Shown here: positions 1 to 8,561 of the stretch, piece by piece
Position numbering within the stretch: the stretch's first letter is position 1
How the letters are laid out: the number at the start of each line of letters is the position of its first letter
NCBI GenBank assembly: GCA_009885805.1
Contig: VFJZ01000013.1
Location: 1 to 43,032 of the forward strand
Direction: 5' to 3'
Origin: Actinomycetota bacterium
GTDB taxonomy: Bacteria; Actinomycetota; Thermoleophilia; Gaiellales; F1-60-MAGs149
DNA: 43,032 nt
The notes under the pieces: generated by a model
What the model was told of the DNA's origin: nothing
The model's database searches: none
The model's input: the letters and a program-made list of their open reading frames with translations, nothing else
Position numbers and translations under genes: made by a program

Positions 1-1
1 C

Positions 2-1153
2 CAGGTCGGCCGCGATCACGTCATCTACGTCCACGTGACGCTGGTACCGATGATCGAGGCGGCCGGCGAGCTGAAGACGAAGCCGACCCAGCACTCGGTG
101 AACGAGCTGCGGCGGATCGGCATCACGCCCGACGTCGTCGTCTGCCGCTCGTCGCAGCCGCTCTCGCGCGACCTGCGCGCCAAGATCGCCCTGTTCGCCG
201 ATCTCGATCCGGCAGCCGTGATCGCAGCCGAGGACTCGGCGAACATCTACCGCGTCCCGCTCGCGCTCCACGCCCAGGGGTTCGACGACCTCGTCGTCCG
301 GCGCTTCGGTCTCGCTGTGCCGGCCCCCGACCTGACCGAGTGGACGGCGCTCGCCGACCAGGTCGACGCGCTCGACGGCCCGGTCCGCATCGCCGTCGTC
401 GGCAAGTACGTCCAGCTGCAGGACGCCTACAAGTCCGTCGTCGAGGCGCTGCGCCACGGCGGCATCCACCACGGCCACGCGGTCGACCTCGACTTCGTCG
501 ATGCGGAGGCGCTGTCGCGCGCCGAGGCCCGTGAACGACTCGCGCAGGCGCACGGCGTGCTGATCCCGGGTGGGTTCGGCGTCCGCGGCATCGAGGGCAA
601 GATCATGGCCGCGCGGTACGCCCGTGAGCGCGGCGTGCCGTTCCTCGGCGTCTGCCTCGGGATGCAGGTCGCGGTGATCGAGTACGCCCGCCATCTCTGC
701 GGTATGGACGGCGCCAACTCGACCGAGTTCGACCTCGAGACGCCGTACGCGATCGTCGACCTGTTGCCGGAGCAGAAGGAAGTGGCGGAGAAGGGCGGCA
801 CGATGCGCCTCGGCGCCGAGCCGGTTCAGCTGCGCGCCGGCACCCGCGCCTACGCCGCCTACGGCACCGAACTGGTGCACGAGCGCCACCGGCATCGCTA
901 CGAGGTCTCGAATGCGCTGCGCCCGCAACTCGAGGCGGCCGGCCTGGTCATCTCGGGGATCTTCGCCCGGCGCGACCTCGTCGAGGTGATCGAGCTGCCG
1001 GGGCATCCCTTCTACGTCGCGAGCCAGTTCCATCCGGAGTTCAAGTCCCGGCCGCAGCGTCCGGCGCCGCTGTTCCGCGACTTCATCGGTGCCGCCGTCG
1101 ACCGCCTGCGATCCGGTGCCGCGAGTGGCGCCGCGACGTCGGTCGTCGGATGA
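2..1153 (+). CDS. pyrG: CTP synthase, C-terminal part (5' end outside window)
   Basis: CTP synthase makes CTP from UTP, ATP and glutamine, the last step of de novo pyrimidine nucleotide synthesis in the cytoplasm. The reading frame is open from base 2, so the N-terminus lies outside the window; about 384 residues of a usual 530-560 remain. The fragment starts near the end of the synthetase domain ([14 protein letters not shown], typical of PyrG) and then carries a complete class I glutamine amidotransferase domain. That domain shows the oxyanion-type glycine loop (IPGGFGVRG), the nucleophile Cys in GVCLGMQ (codon at 653-655) and the His/Glu pair in HPEFKSRP. The stop codon overlaps the ATG of the next gene (ATGA at 1150-1153), so the two are probably translated together. 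The identification is very secure. Confidence 0.97.
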   Translation, partial: QVGRDHVIYVHVTLVPMIEAAGELKTKPTQHSVNELRRIGITPDVVVCRSSQPLSRDLRAKIALFADLDPAAVIAAEDSANIYRVPLALHAQGFDDLVVRRFGLAVPAPDLTEWTALADQVDALDGPVRIAVVGKYVQLQDAYKSVVEALRHGGIHHGHAVDLDFVDAEALSRAEARERLAQAHGVLIPGGFGVRGIEGKIMAARYARERGVPFLGVCLGMQVAVIEYARHLCGMDGANSTEFDLETPYAIVDLLPEQKEVAEKGGTMRLGAEPVQLRAGTRAYAAYGTELVHERHRHRYEVSNALRPQLEAAGLVISGIFARRDLVEVIELPGHPFYVASQFHPEFKSRPQRPAPLFRDFIGAAVDRLRSGAASGAATSVVG

Positions 1154-2292
1154 CGACCGCAACCGCGCCGGCGGCGCTCTCCCTCTTCCTGGAGCTCGCA
1201 GCGCTTGTTACGCCGTCGCGGCAGGAACGCGCCGCGGCCGATCGCTGCGCGGCGTACCTGCGTGACCTCGGCCTCGCGGTCGACGAGGACGACGCCGGCG
1301 TGCGCACCGGCGGCGACACCGGCAACCTGTACGCGTGGGCCGAGCCGACGGCGCCCGGGGGCGTGCCGATCTTCCTCTGCGCGCACACCGACACGGTGCC
1401 GGCCGAGGGGCCGATCGAGCCCCGGGTCGAGGGCGACTGGGTCGTCAGCGGCGGCGACACGATCCTCGGCGCCGACAACAAGGCGACGGTCGCAGGCATG
1501 CTCGACGGCGTCCGCCGCGTCCTCGCCGACGGCCTCCCGCACGCCGGGATCGAGATCATCCTGACCGCCCAGGAGGAGACGGGGCTGCAGGGCGCAAAGG
1601 CGTTCGATCACACCCGCCTGCGCGCGTGCACCGGCTTCGTCTACGACCACGCCGGGCCGCTCGGCGGCATCGTGATGGCGGCGCCGGGGCAGAACACGAT
1701 CTCGCTGCGCTTCGCCGGACAGGCGGCGCACGCCGGCATCGCGCCGGAGGAGGGGCGGAGCGCCATCGTGGCCGCGGCCCGCGCCATCGCCGGTATCCGG
1801 CACGGGCGCATCGACGACGCCACGACGGCCAACGTCGGCTTGATCGAGGGCGGGTCGGCCCGCAACATCGTCCCCGCTTCGTGTGTGGTCGAGGCCGAGG
1901 TGCGCAGCCGCGACGCCGGCCGATTGGCGCAGGAGACGGCACACGTCCTCGAGGTGGCCGCCGCGGCTGCGACGGCCGAGGGCTGCAGCGTGACCACCCG
2001 CGTGCATCCCGAGTACGCGCCCTACCGCCTGCGGCGCTCCGATCTGCCGGTGCGCATCGCGCGCGTCGCCCTCGCCGCCGCCGGCATCGCGTCGCGCGAG
2101 GAGGAGGTCGGAGGCGGTGCCGACGCCCACGTCTTCAACGGGCACGGACTGCCCTGCGTCGTCCTGACGAGCGGGATGGACCGCATCCACGGGCCAGGCG
2201 AGCGGATCCTCGCCGCCGATCTCGACCGCATGTCCGACATCACCGTGGAGATCGTCCGGGCTGCCGCGGCGGCCGGGGAGGAAGCGGGATGA
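1150..2292 (+). CDS. M20-family metallopeptidase (tripeptidase T-like)
   Basis: A predicted cytoplasmic zinc aminopeptidase of the M20 family, closest in layout to the PepT/YqjE group that trims small peptides. The 380-residue protein shows the family landmarks: HTDTVP (His79, Asp81), GADNKA with the bridging Asp109, the catalytic Glu pair in QEETG (142-143), an inserted dimerisation domain around residues 185-290, and a late metal-binding His in DRIHG. It starts within the stop codon of pyrG and its own stop overlaps the ald start (ATGA at 2289-2292), which places it in a tight pyrG-peptidase-ald operon. The exact substrate (tripeptides or other N-acyl amino acids) cannot be read from the sequence. 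Confidence 0.88.
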   Translation: MTTATAPAALSLFLELAALVTPSRQERAAADRCAAYLRDLGLAVDEDDAGVRTGGDTGNLYAWAEPTAPGGVPIFLCAHTDTVPAEGPIEPRVEGDWVVSGGDTILGADNKATVAGMLDGVRRVLADGLPHAGIEIILTAQEETGLQGAKAFDHTRLRACTGFVYDHAGPLGGIVMAAPGQNTISLRFAGQAAHAGIAPEEGRSAIVAAARAIAGIRHGRIDDATTANVGLIEGGSARNIVPASCVVEAEVRSRDAGRLAQETAHVLEVAAAAATAEGCSVTTRVHPEYAPYRLRRSDLPVRIARVALAAAGIASREEEVGGGADAHVFNGHGLPCVVLTSGMDRIHGPGERILAADLDRMSDITVEIVRAAAAAGEEAG

Positions 2293-3413
2293 AGGTCGGC
2301 GTCGTCCGCGAGGTGAAGACGGACGAGTACCGTGTCGCCCTGACACCGGCCGGCGCCCGCGAACTGGAGGCGCACGGCCACGAGGTACTGGTCGAGCGCG
2401 GCGCCGGTGAGGGCAGCGCGATGGCCGATGCCGACTACGCCGCTGCGGGCGCGCGACTCCTGGACGCGCCCGACGTCTGGGCCGAGGCCGAACTGCTGCT
2501 GAAGGTGAAGGAGCCGCTGCCGTCCGAGTACGGCCTGATCCGTTCCGGCCAGACGCTGTTCACCTACCTGCACCTGGCACCGGCGCCGGATCTGACGCGC
2601 GCGCTGATGGCGTCGGGGGCGACGTGCATCGCCTACGAGACGGTCGAGACGGATGACCATCGTCTGCCGCTGCTCGCGCCGATGAGCGAGGTCGCCGGGC
2701 GGCTCGCGCCGCAGATGGGCGCGATGAGTCTCGAGAAGCCGAAGGGCGGCCGCGGCATCCTGCTCGCCGGCGTGCCGGGCGTACCGCCCGCCAGGGTGGT
2801 CGTGCTCGGTGGCGGCATCGTCGGCTACAACGCGGCGCTGATCGCCGTCGGCATGCAGGCCGACGTGTGGGTGCTGGAGCGGTCGGTCGATCGCATGCGC
2901 GAACTCGACAACATGCTCGGCGGCCGCATCACCGTCTCGATCTCCAACCGTCAGACCGTCGAGGATGCCATTCGCGGCGCCGATCTGGTGATCGGCGCGG
3001 TCCTCGTGCACGGCGCGAAGGCGCCGCGGCTCGTGACCCGCGAGATGCTGCTGCTGATGAAGCCGGGTTCGGTGCTGGTCGACGTCGCGATCGACCAGGG
3101 CGGCTGTTTCGAGACGTCACGGCCGACGACGCACTCCGATCCGGTCTACGAGGTCGACGGCGTCGTCCACTACTGCGTCGCGAACATGCCCGGGGCGGTG
3201 CCGATCACCTCCACGCAGGCGCTGACGAACGTCACGCTGCCGTATGTCGAACAGATCGCCCGCCACGGAGCGGTCGAGGCGATGCGCCGGTCGAAGCCGC
3301 TCGCGCGGGGGCTGAACGTGATGGCTGGCCGCGTCACGAACGAGGCTGTCGCCGAGGGTGTCGGCGAGACGTACACGCCGGTCGGCGAGGTCGCCGACGG
3401 TGTCATGACCTGA
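2289..3413 (+). CDS. ald: Alanine dehydrogenase
   Basis: Catalyses NAD-dependent interconversion of L-alanine with pyruvate and ammonia. The ATG at 2289 overlaps the stop of the preceding peptidase gene. From this start the protein has 374 residues, the usual family size. It begins with the typical MKVGVVREVK, has Lys74 (in LKVKEP) and His95 (in TYLHLAP) at the catalytic positions of the family, and a Rossmann glycine motif VVLGGGIVGYNAA for NAD. The C-terminal region NMPGAVPITSTQAL is also characteristic. The frame is open far upstream, but that extension only overlaps the peptidase gene and has no family resemblance. Confidence 0.96.
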   Translation: MKVGVVREVKTDEYRVALTPAGARELEAHGHEVLVERGAGEGSAMADADYAAAGARLLDAPDVWAEAELLLKVKEPLPSEYGLIRSGQTLFTYLHLAPAPDLTRALMASGATCIAYETVETDDHRLPLLAPMSEVAGRLAPQMGAMSLEKPKGGRGILLAGVPGVPPARVVVLGGGIVGYNAALIAVGMQADVWVLERSVDRMRELDNMLGGRITVSISNRQTVEDAIRGADLVIGAVLVHGAKAPRLVTREMLLLMKPGSVLVDVAIDQGGCFETSRPTTHSDPVYEVDGVVHYCVANMPGAVPITSTQALTNVTLPYVEQIARHGAVEAMRRSKPLARGLNVMAGRVTNEAVAEGVGETYTPVGEVADGVMT

Positions 3414-4464
3414 GCCAGAGAACGCCGAGCGTCTCGCCGGGCAGGAGCGTCTGCGGCGCGAGCGTGGTGGCGTCGATGAAGAGGATGCCGGCTCGGGTGG
3501 CAGCCGCGATCGTGCGGCCGTCCGGCGAGAACGCGACGTCCTCGAAGTTCGTCCCGCCGGGTCGCACGAGGCGCCGCCCGTTCGTGAGGTCGACGATCTC
3601 GAAGCCGGCCTCGCTGCGCAGCGCGAGCAGCGCACCCCCGGGCGCGAGCAACGCCTTGCGGATCCGCGCTCCCTGGCCGGTCGGGACGGCGACCGCGCCG
3701 GCGCTGGACGTCGCGGCCGGCGCTCCGTTACGGAGCTCGCCCACGACCACGACGTCGCCGGCCGACACGAGCGCCGTCGCCTGCCCCTCGATGCGCGCCG
3801 GCAGGATCGCCAGCGTCTCGTCGGTGAGGAGGTCGACGACGGCGGTGCGGTCGTCGCTCAGCCCGGCGGGCCGGCCGCGCACGAATCCTGCGACGCAGCG
3901 CTGGTCGAGGAATCCGGCCGACCGGGTGAAGGCCCGGACGACGCGGACGTCGTTGCCGGGGACGAGCAGGCGGATGCCGTCCTCTCCGCACACGAGCAGC
4001 GAGCCGTCATCCGCCACGGCCGGCGTGCCCGCGCCTGTCGGTGCGACGAGCTGGCCGAGCACTGCCGTCCGGCCGGTCGCGCGATCGGTGAGGCGCAGCG
4101 GCAGGCCCTCGGGCGAACGATCGCCCCGGACCCAGGCGACGACGGTCGCCGAGGGCGAGGCCCACGCGGTGCACATCTGTGGCGTCGCTCCGCCGGTCGA
4201 GCGGGTCAGGGTCGCAAGGTCGATCTCCTCCGGCCGGCAGCTCGGGCCGCCGACGAGTAGCACGCCGGCGTACGCTCCCGGTTCGGGCGCCGGTAACCGT
4301 CGGACATCGCCGAGGGCGGGCAACGCGGGGGCCGGTGCGGAGGTCGTCGGCTCGGCGCTCGGCACGGGGTCGGCGACCTCGTCGCCGCGGAGCGCCGTGA
4401 CGACGGCGGCGGCGGCGACGCCGAGGCAGACGACGACGATCACGGCCGTTCCCAGGCGGATCAC
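3403..4464 (-). CDS. Membrane-anchored hypothetical protein, paralogue of the next gene
   Basis: No function recognised. The GTG at 4464 overlaps the stop of the upstream gene (GTGA), giving 353 residues. An N-terminal hydrophobic stretch (roughly residues 3-24) should act as an uncleaved membrane anchor. A Pro/Ser/Thr/Ala-rich linker follows, then an all-beta, repeat-like extracytoplasmic region. Short segments such as FSPDGRTIAAAT and LLALRSEAGFEIVDL resemble WD40/TolB-type blades, so a propeller fold is plausible. Paired cysteines (PSCRPEE, PQMCTAW, LLVCGEDG, QRCVAG) could form disulfides outside the cell. It is a tandem paralogue of the gene at 4461-5531: both share the block RRLPxPEPGxxAGVLL after the linker. 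Its 3' end overlaps the 3' end of ald by 11 bp. Confidence 0.8.
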   Translation of the reverse strand: MIRLGTAVIVVVCLGVAAAAVVTALRGDEVADPVPSAEPTTSAPAPALPALGDVRRLPAPEPGAYAGVLLVGGPSCRPEEIDLATLTRSTGGATPQMCTAWASPSATVVAWVRGDRSPEGLPLRLTDRATGRTAVLGQLVAPTGAGTPAVADDGSLLVCGEDGIRLLVPGNDVRVVRAFTRSAGFLDQRCVAGFVRGRPAGLSDDRTAVVDLLTDETLAILPARIEGQATALVSAGDVVVVGELRNGAPAATSSAGAVAVPTGQGARIRKALLAPGGALLALRSEAGFEIVDLTNGRRLVRPGGTNFEDVAFSPDGRTIAAATRAGILFIDATTLAPQTLLPGETLGVLWLRS

Positions 4465-5531
4465 GGGCGCCCCGGTGAACGCTCGAGCCAGGCGACTGCG
4501 CGGACGGACGCCGGGATCGCAAACAGCGGCGAGAGCGTCGCCGCCTCGACGATGACGATCGCGGTCGTGGTCGCAACCGCGACGGACGCGCCGTCCGGCG
4601 CCACCGAGGCGGCGACGATGGCCGTTGATCCGACCTGCCGCAGGCGGTCGCCGGTGCGCAGGTTGTGTACCTCCCAACCTCCCTCGGTGCGCAACGTCAG
4701 CGCGACGCCATCGTCGCCGAGCTCCGCCTGCCGGACGCGGATCCCGTTGGTGAGGCGCCGGCGCGGCAGCGCCACTGCGCCGGTCCGGTCAAAGACGGTC
4801 ACGTACGTGAAGGCCCGCTCGACGTCGTAGGCGAACGCGGCGATCAGCCCGCCGTGCCGGCTCGCGATCAGCGCGGGCAGCTCGCCGCTGACACGGCGAG
4901 CGAGCCGGATCACGGCACGGCCGGTGCGGGCGTCGCGCAGCGTGCGCCGGTCGCGCGCGAGCACCAGGACGCGCGGGCCGTCGGCAACACGGGCGCAGAC
5001 GCCACGTGTCGTGCGGTCGCGGCGGCCGTCGTCGACGTGGACGCCGTCGACGTCGCAGAGCGCGACCGAGCCGCCGTCTGTCACGACCGGCGGGCCGGCA
5101 CCGGCCGAGCCGTGGACGCGCCGTGCGGTCCGCGTTTGCCCGGAGGCGGTGTCGAGCACGACCACCGGCAGCCCCTCGGGATCGACGCCCGTCGCGCCGA
5201 CAAGCTGGCTGCCAGACGGTGTCGTGACGACCGCGCAGGCGGGTGTCCCGATCGCCAGGCGCCCGGGCGCGGCGGGTGCGGCGAGGTCGACGATCGACGG
5301 CGCACAGGCGCCGTCGGCGGTCAGCAGGACGCCGGCGAGCGATCCGGGCTCCGGTAGCGGGAGCCGGCGCGCGTCGCCGATCGGGAACTCCGGTGTCGTC
5401 GCGACCGCGGGGGCGCTGACCGTCGGTGCCGTCGTCGCCGCCTCGTCGTCCGCGAGGGAGACGGTGAGCGCCGCCCCCGCGACGAGCACCGCCGCCGCGA
5501 TGGCGAGCGGCGTCGCGAGGCGTCGACTCAT
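4461..5531 (-). CDS. Membrane-anchored hypothetical protein, first of a tandem pair
   Basis: No function recognised. About 356 residues from ATG 5531; an in-frame ATG at 5540 is an alternative. Residues 3-25 form a hydrophobic signal-anchor, followed by a Thr/Ala/Pro-rich linker and a beta-rich domain with repeated VAPDGASVAVAT-like blades, suggestive of a WD40/TolB-like propeller outside the membrane. It shares its plan and the block RRLPLPEPGSLAGVLL with the downstream gene (3403-4464), and the two overlap by four bases, so they look like a duplicated co-translated pair. A TACCAT hexamer on the minus strand (5539-5544) lies 7 nt before the ATG, suggesting a leaderless transcript. The promoter is shared back to back with xerD. 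Confidence 0.8.
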   Translation of the reverse strand: MSRRLATPLAIAAAVLVAGAALTVSLADDEAATTAPTVSAPAVATTPEFPIGDARRLPLPEPGSLAGVLLTADGACAPSIVDLAAPAAPGRLAIGTPACAVVTTPSGSQLVGATGVDPEGLPVVVLDTASGQTRTARRVHGSAGAGPPVVTDGGSVALCDVDGVHVDDGRRDRTTRGVCARVADGPRVLVLARDRRTLRDARTGRAVIRLARRVSGELPALIASRHGGLIAAFAYDVERAFTYVTVFDRTGAVALPRRRLTNGIRVRQAELGDDGVALTLRTEGGWEVHNLRTGDRLRQVGSTAIVAASVAPDGASVAVATTTAIVIVEAATLSPLFAIPASVRAVAWLERSPGRP

Positions 5532-5538
5532 CCCGCGC

Positions 5539-5548
5539 ATGGTAGAAC
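5539..5548. promoter_or_regulatory. Overlapping divergent -10 elements for the paralogue pair and xerD
   Basis: On the minus strand TACCAT (5544-5539) lies 7 nt from the ATG at 5531. On the plus strand TAGAAC (5543-5548) lies 8 nt from the ATG at 5557. The two hexamers overlap, so transcription in one direction should exclude the other. The plus-strand match is imperfect (final C instead of T). Confidence 0.45.
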
Positions 5549-5556
5549 TGACCGCC

Positions 5557-6480
5557 ATGGACGCGCGGATCACGAGCTTCCTGGAGGCGATCGAGGTGGA
5601 ACGCGGGGCGTCGCGCCACACCGTCGCGGCGTACCGGCGCGATCTGATCGACCTCGAGGCGTATCTCGTCGCGACCGATCTCGATCCGGACACCCTGACC
5701 GGCGACGACCTCGTGCCGTACGCGAACGGCCTCGCCGAGCGCGGTCTGGCACCGGCGAGCGTCCGCCGTCGGCTCGCAGCTGTGCGCTCGTTCCTGCGGC
5801 ATCGGGCCGCCGAGGGTGCGCGCTCGGCGGGCGTCCGGGACGTGCCGCTGCCGCGGGAGCGGCGGCGCGTGCCGCGTGCGCTGACCGCGGAGCAGGCGAT
5901 CGCGCTCGTCGAGCAGCCCGACGCGACGCCGCTCGGGCTGCGTGACCGCGCCGCCCTGGAGCTGCTGTACGGCGCGGGTCTGCGTGTGTCGGAACTGGTC
6001 ACGCTGAGGCCACAGGACGTCGATCTCGCGGACGGTCTCGTCCGCTGCGTCGGCAAGGGTGATCACGAGCGGATCGTCCCCTGCGGCGCGCAGGCGGTCG
6101 CGGCGGTGGAGCGGTACCTTGCGCGCGGCCGGCCGCTCCTCGGACGTGTCCAGCAGCGCGATGCGCTGGTCCTGAACGCGCACGGGCGGCGGCTCTCCCG
6201 GCAGGGCGTGTTCGACCTCGTCCGGCGGCACGCCGCGGCGTCGGGCGCACCCGACTGGGTGTCGCCGCACAGCCTGCGGCACGCGTTCGCCACGCACCTT
6301 GTGGAGGGCGGCTGTGATCTGCGCACCGTCCAGGAGCTGCTGGGGCATCGGCGGATCGCGACCACCGAGGTCTACACGCACGTCGCCGGAACGCACCTGC
6401 GGGAGACGTTCGAGGCGGCGCACCCGCGGGCTACGCTGCGGTCATGTACACCGTCAACGTCAAGCCCCAGGGCCCCCTGA
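5557..6480 (+). CDS. xerD: Tyrosine recombinase XerD
   Basis: Site-specific recombinase expected to resolve chromosome dimers at dif together with XerC. The 307-residue protein has an N-terminal SAM-like core-binding domain (about 1-95) and a C-terminal catalytic domain with all active-site residues visible: Arg143 (GLRVSEL), Lys167 (GKGDHER), His238 and Arg241 (HSLRH), His264 (GHRRI) and Tyr273 (VYTHV). The ATG at 5557 is preferred; an in-frame ATG at 5539 would add six residues. The last 37 bp overlap the CDGSH gene. In many actinobacteria xerD lies near ald, recombination or segregation genes, which fits here. Confidence 0.95.
   Translation: MDARITSFLEAIEVERGASRHTVAAYRRDLIDLEAYLVATDLDPDTLTGDDLVPYANGLAERGLAPASVRRRLAAVRSFLRHRAAEGARSAGVRDVPLPRERRRVPRALTAEQAIALVEQPDATPLGLRDRAALELLYGAGLRVSELVTLRPQDVDLADGLVRCVGKGDHERIVPCGAQAVAAVERYLARGRPLLGRVQQRDALVLNAHGRRLSRQGVFDLVRRHAAASGAPDWVSPHSLRHAFATHLVEGGCDLRTVQELLGHRRIATTEVYTHVAGTHLRETFEAAHPRATLRSCTPSTSSPRAP
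6432..6437 (+). promoter_or_regulatory. -10 element (TACGCT) of the CDGSH gene
   Basis: TACGCT lies 6 nt before the ATG at 6444, inside the 3' end of xerD. The spacing predicts a transcript that begins at or next to the start codon. Confidence 0.5.
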
Positions 6481-6680
6481 TCATCGCCGGCCCCGCGCTC
6501 ATCACCGACCCGCAGGGCAACGAGTGGGAGCTCGAGGACGGCAAGTCCGTGGGGCTCTGCCGGTGCGGGCAGTCGAAGCGCAAGCCGTTCTGCGACCGGA
6601 CGCACTTCGAGATCGGGTTCGACCACCCCGAGGCGATCAACCCGGAGACGGTGCCCGACGGCGTCCGGCCGCGCGCGTAG
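6444..6680 (+). CDS. CDGSH-type iron-sulfur protein
   Basis: A 78-residue protein of the CDGSH iron-sulfur family, which binds a redox-active 2Fe-2S cluster through three Cys and one His. All four ligands are present: Cys39 and Cys41 (LCRCGQS), Cys50 and His54 (PFCDRTH). The CDG of the family signature is CDR here, a substitution also common in bacterial members. The N-terminal half (MYTVNVKPQGPLIIAGP) is typical of small bacterial CDGSH proteins. Its role is unknown in most bacteria; electron transfer or redox sensing is likely. The first 37 bp lie within xerD. Confidence 0.9.
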   Translation: MYTVNVKPQGPLIIAGPALITDPQGNEWELEDGKSVGLCRCGQSKRKPFCDRTHFEIGFDHPEAINPETVPDGVRPRA

Positions 6681-6683
6681 CCT
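6678..6683 (+). promoter_or_regulatory. -10 element (TAGCCT) using the upstream stop codon
   Basis: The TAG stop of the CDGSH gene is the first half of TAGCCT, which lies 7 nt before the GTG of the methyltransferase at 6691. The arrangement recurs at 13720 and 41384. Confidence 0.45.
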
Positions 6684-6690
6684 TCGCGTC

Positions 6691-7815
6691 GTGGCGACCC
6701 AGGAAGAGGTCTACGGTGGCCTCGAGCGGCCCGACCTCGACCGCGAGCTGTCCTGGGCCGAGCACGAGCTGAAGGAGCGCGAGCGGACGAAGCACGTCCA
6801 TCGCCTGCATCCGTACCTCGGGAAGTTCGTGCCGCAACTCGTGGAGGTGTGCCTGCGGCGGCACTTCGTGTCGGGCGGCCTCGTGCTCGACCCGTTCGCC
6901 GGGTCCGGCACGACGCTCGTCGAGTGCACGACCTTCGGTGCCCACGCGGTCGGCGTCGACATCTCCGCGTTCAACGCGCTGCTGTGCCGGGTCAAGACCG
7001 GCCGGCACGACCTCGATCGCCTCGCCGTGCTGCTGGCCGACGCGCTCGCCGGACTCGACGACGTCACGCCGGACGGCCCGGTCTCCGAGTACCTGGCCGA
7101 CTGGTTCGCGCCGGAGGCGCTCGCCGACCTCCTGCGGTTCCGCGCGTTGATTCCGGTGGCGGGCGACGAGGCCGACGTGATGCGCGTCGTACTCAGTCGC
7201 GCAGCCCGGTCTGCGCGCCGCGCGCCCCACCACAACCTCGAGTCGCCGCGGGTACCGGTGACCGGCCCCTACTGGTGCCACAAGCACCGTCGGACGTGTA
7301 CACCGACCACGGACGCGCGCCAGTTCCTCGTTCGTTATGCGCGCGACACGGTGAAGCGGCTGGCGGAGTACGCCGCGATCCGGGGCGAGGTCGAGGTGGA
7401 CGTCATCCACGGCGACGCGCGCCTGGCGTCGCTGCCGTCCGGAATCGACGGGCTGATCACGTCGCCGCCGTACCCCGGCCGGATCGACTACCACGGCCAG
7501 CACCGGTACGCCTACGAGCTGCTCGGCCTCCAGGACCGGCGGCCCGAGGAGATCGGCAACCCCTCGCGCGGCCTGTCGCGGGCGGCGTTCGCCGCCTACT
7601 GCGATGACGTCGCCGCCGTCTTCGCCAACGCCCGCGCATACCTGCAGCCGGGTGCGCCGGTCGTGATCGTGATCGACGATGTGCGTGATCTCTACACAAC
7701 GATTCTGGAGCAGGCCGGTCTCGAGCTCGTGACCCGCCACGTGCGGCACGTCAACCGCCGAACCGGACGTCGCGACGAGGGTTACTTCGAGGCCGTGCTC
7801 GTCGCGCGCGCCTGA
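6691..7815 (+). CDS. Orphan site-specific DNA methyltransferase (N4/N6 amino type)
   Basis: A predicted S-adenosylmethionine-dependent DNA amino-methyltransferase of 374 residues. The SAM motif LDPFAGSGTT (66-75) and the catalytic motif TSPPY (257-261) are clear, and HPYLGKFVPQLVE before motif I is typical of this group. About 180 residues separate motif I from motif IV, room for the target-recognition domain; this order (I, recognition, IV) fits the alpha class, although the DPFAGSGTT form is more usual in beta-class enzymes. A Cys/His cluster at 196-203 (WCHKHRRTC) may bind zinc. No restriction endonuclease is nearby, so it is likely an orphan enzyme with an epigenetic role. RNA as substrate cannot be excluded. 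Its 3' end overlaps recO by 34 bp. Confidence 0.85.
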   Translation: MATQEEVYGGLERPDLDRELSWAEHELKERERTKHVHRLHPYLGKFVPQLVEVCLRRHFVSGGLVLDPFAGSGTTLVECTTFGAHAVGVDISAFNALLCRVKTGRHDLDRLAVLLADALAGLDDVTPDGPVSEYLADWFAPEALADLLRFRALIPVAGDEADVMRVVLSRAARSARRAPHHNLESPRVPVTGPYWCHKHRRTCTPTTDARQFLVRYARDTVKRLAEYAAIRGEVEVDVIHGDARLASLPSGIDGLITSPPYPGRIDYHGQHRYAYELLGLQDRRPEEIGNPSRGLSRAAFAAYCDDVAAVFANARAYLQPGAPVVIVIDDVRDLYTTILEQAGLELVTRHVRHVNRRTGRRDEGYFEAVLVARA

Positions 7816-8513
7816 TCGAGCGTCTTCAGGCTGCCGCCGCTGTGCTCGGCGACGCTGTCGGCGACGATCCGCCGGACCTGGGCCAGTGCGGCGGCGGGCG
7901 GCGCGCCGGCCTCGCCGAGGGGCCGGCCGACGAGGTCTCGCAGTGCGTGCAGTGCCGCCTCGCTGAGTGAGGAGCCGCCGCAGCTCGCGCAGACGGCCCC
8001 GCCCGCGGTCACCGAGTAGCCGGTGAGGGGCCCGGCCGAGCCGCAGCTCGCGCACGCGTCGAGGTGCGGCGCCCAGCCGGCGAGGGCGACGAGCTTGAGG
8101 ATGAAGCCGAGCGCGAGGTCCTCCCGCGGCTCCTCAGCGGCGACGACGCCGAGGAAGCGCACGAGGCCGTCGAACAGCCGCTCGTTGCCGGCCTGCTCGG
8201 GAAACAGCCGCAGGACCGCCTCGGCGCCCGCGAGCGCGATCCCGAGCCGCCGGGCGTCGGCGCGGATCTCGTCGAAGCTCGTGAGCAGGTCGGCGCCGTT
8301 CACGGTCTGCATCTCGCCGCTCCCCGGCCGGAGGCGCAACTCGACGTGCGACAGCGGCTCGACCCGTGCCCCCTGACGTGACCGCGTGCGCCGCGCGCCC
8401 TTCGCGATCGCCGACACGCGTCCGTGGTGGCGTGTCTGCAGGTGCAGGATGCGGTCGGCCTCGCCGAACCGCATCGAGCGCAGCACGACCGCCTCGTCCC
8501 GGTACGGCCTCAT
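7782..8513 (-). CDS. recO: DNA repair protein RecO
   Basis: RecO anneals single-stranded DNA and loads RecA together with RecR in recombinational repair. The 243-residue protein has the N-terminal OB-fold region (DEAVVLRSMRFGEADRI...), the helical middle and a C-terminal zinc-binding block with four Cys (154, 157, 175, 178 in CASCG ... CASCG). Its 3' end converges on the methyltransferase and overlaps it by 34 bp. CATGCT, 6 nt upstream of the ATG on the minus strand, is a weak -10 candidate. In Firmicutes and many actinobacteria recO lies close to glyQ/glyS and the dikinase regulator; here these genes are about 7 kb away, consistent with an interrupted ancestral neighbourhood. Confidence 0.94.
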   Translation of the reverse strand: MRPYRDEAVVLRSMRFGEADRILHLQTRHHGRVSAIAKGARRTRSRQGARVEPLSHVELRLRPGSGEMQTVNGADLLTSFDEIRADARRLGIALAGAEAVLRLFPEQAGNERLFDGLVRFLGVVAAEEPREDLALGFILKLVALAGWAPHLDACASCGSAGPLTGYSVTAGGAVCASCGGSSLSEAALHALRDLVGRPLGEAGAPPAAALAQVRRIVADSVAEHSGGSLKTLDQARATSTASK

Positions 8514-8561
8514 GCCGGCAGCATGCCAGCCGAAGTCGGTACGGCCGCGACGACCAATTTG

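Noticed and set aside
1335-2288. Plus-strand extension upstream of ald giving 692 codons
   Set aside because: The extension overlaps the peptidase gene and is low-complexity Arg/Ala sequence; family similarity begins exactly at ATG 2289.
1012-2346. Long minus-strand open frame of 444 codons opposite the M20 peptidase
   Set aside because: It is antisense to pyrG and the M20 gene, rich in Arg/Ala/Gly and without family motifs; high GC produces such shadow frames.
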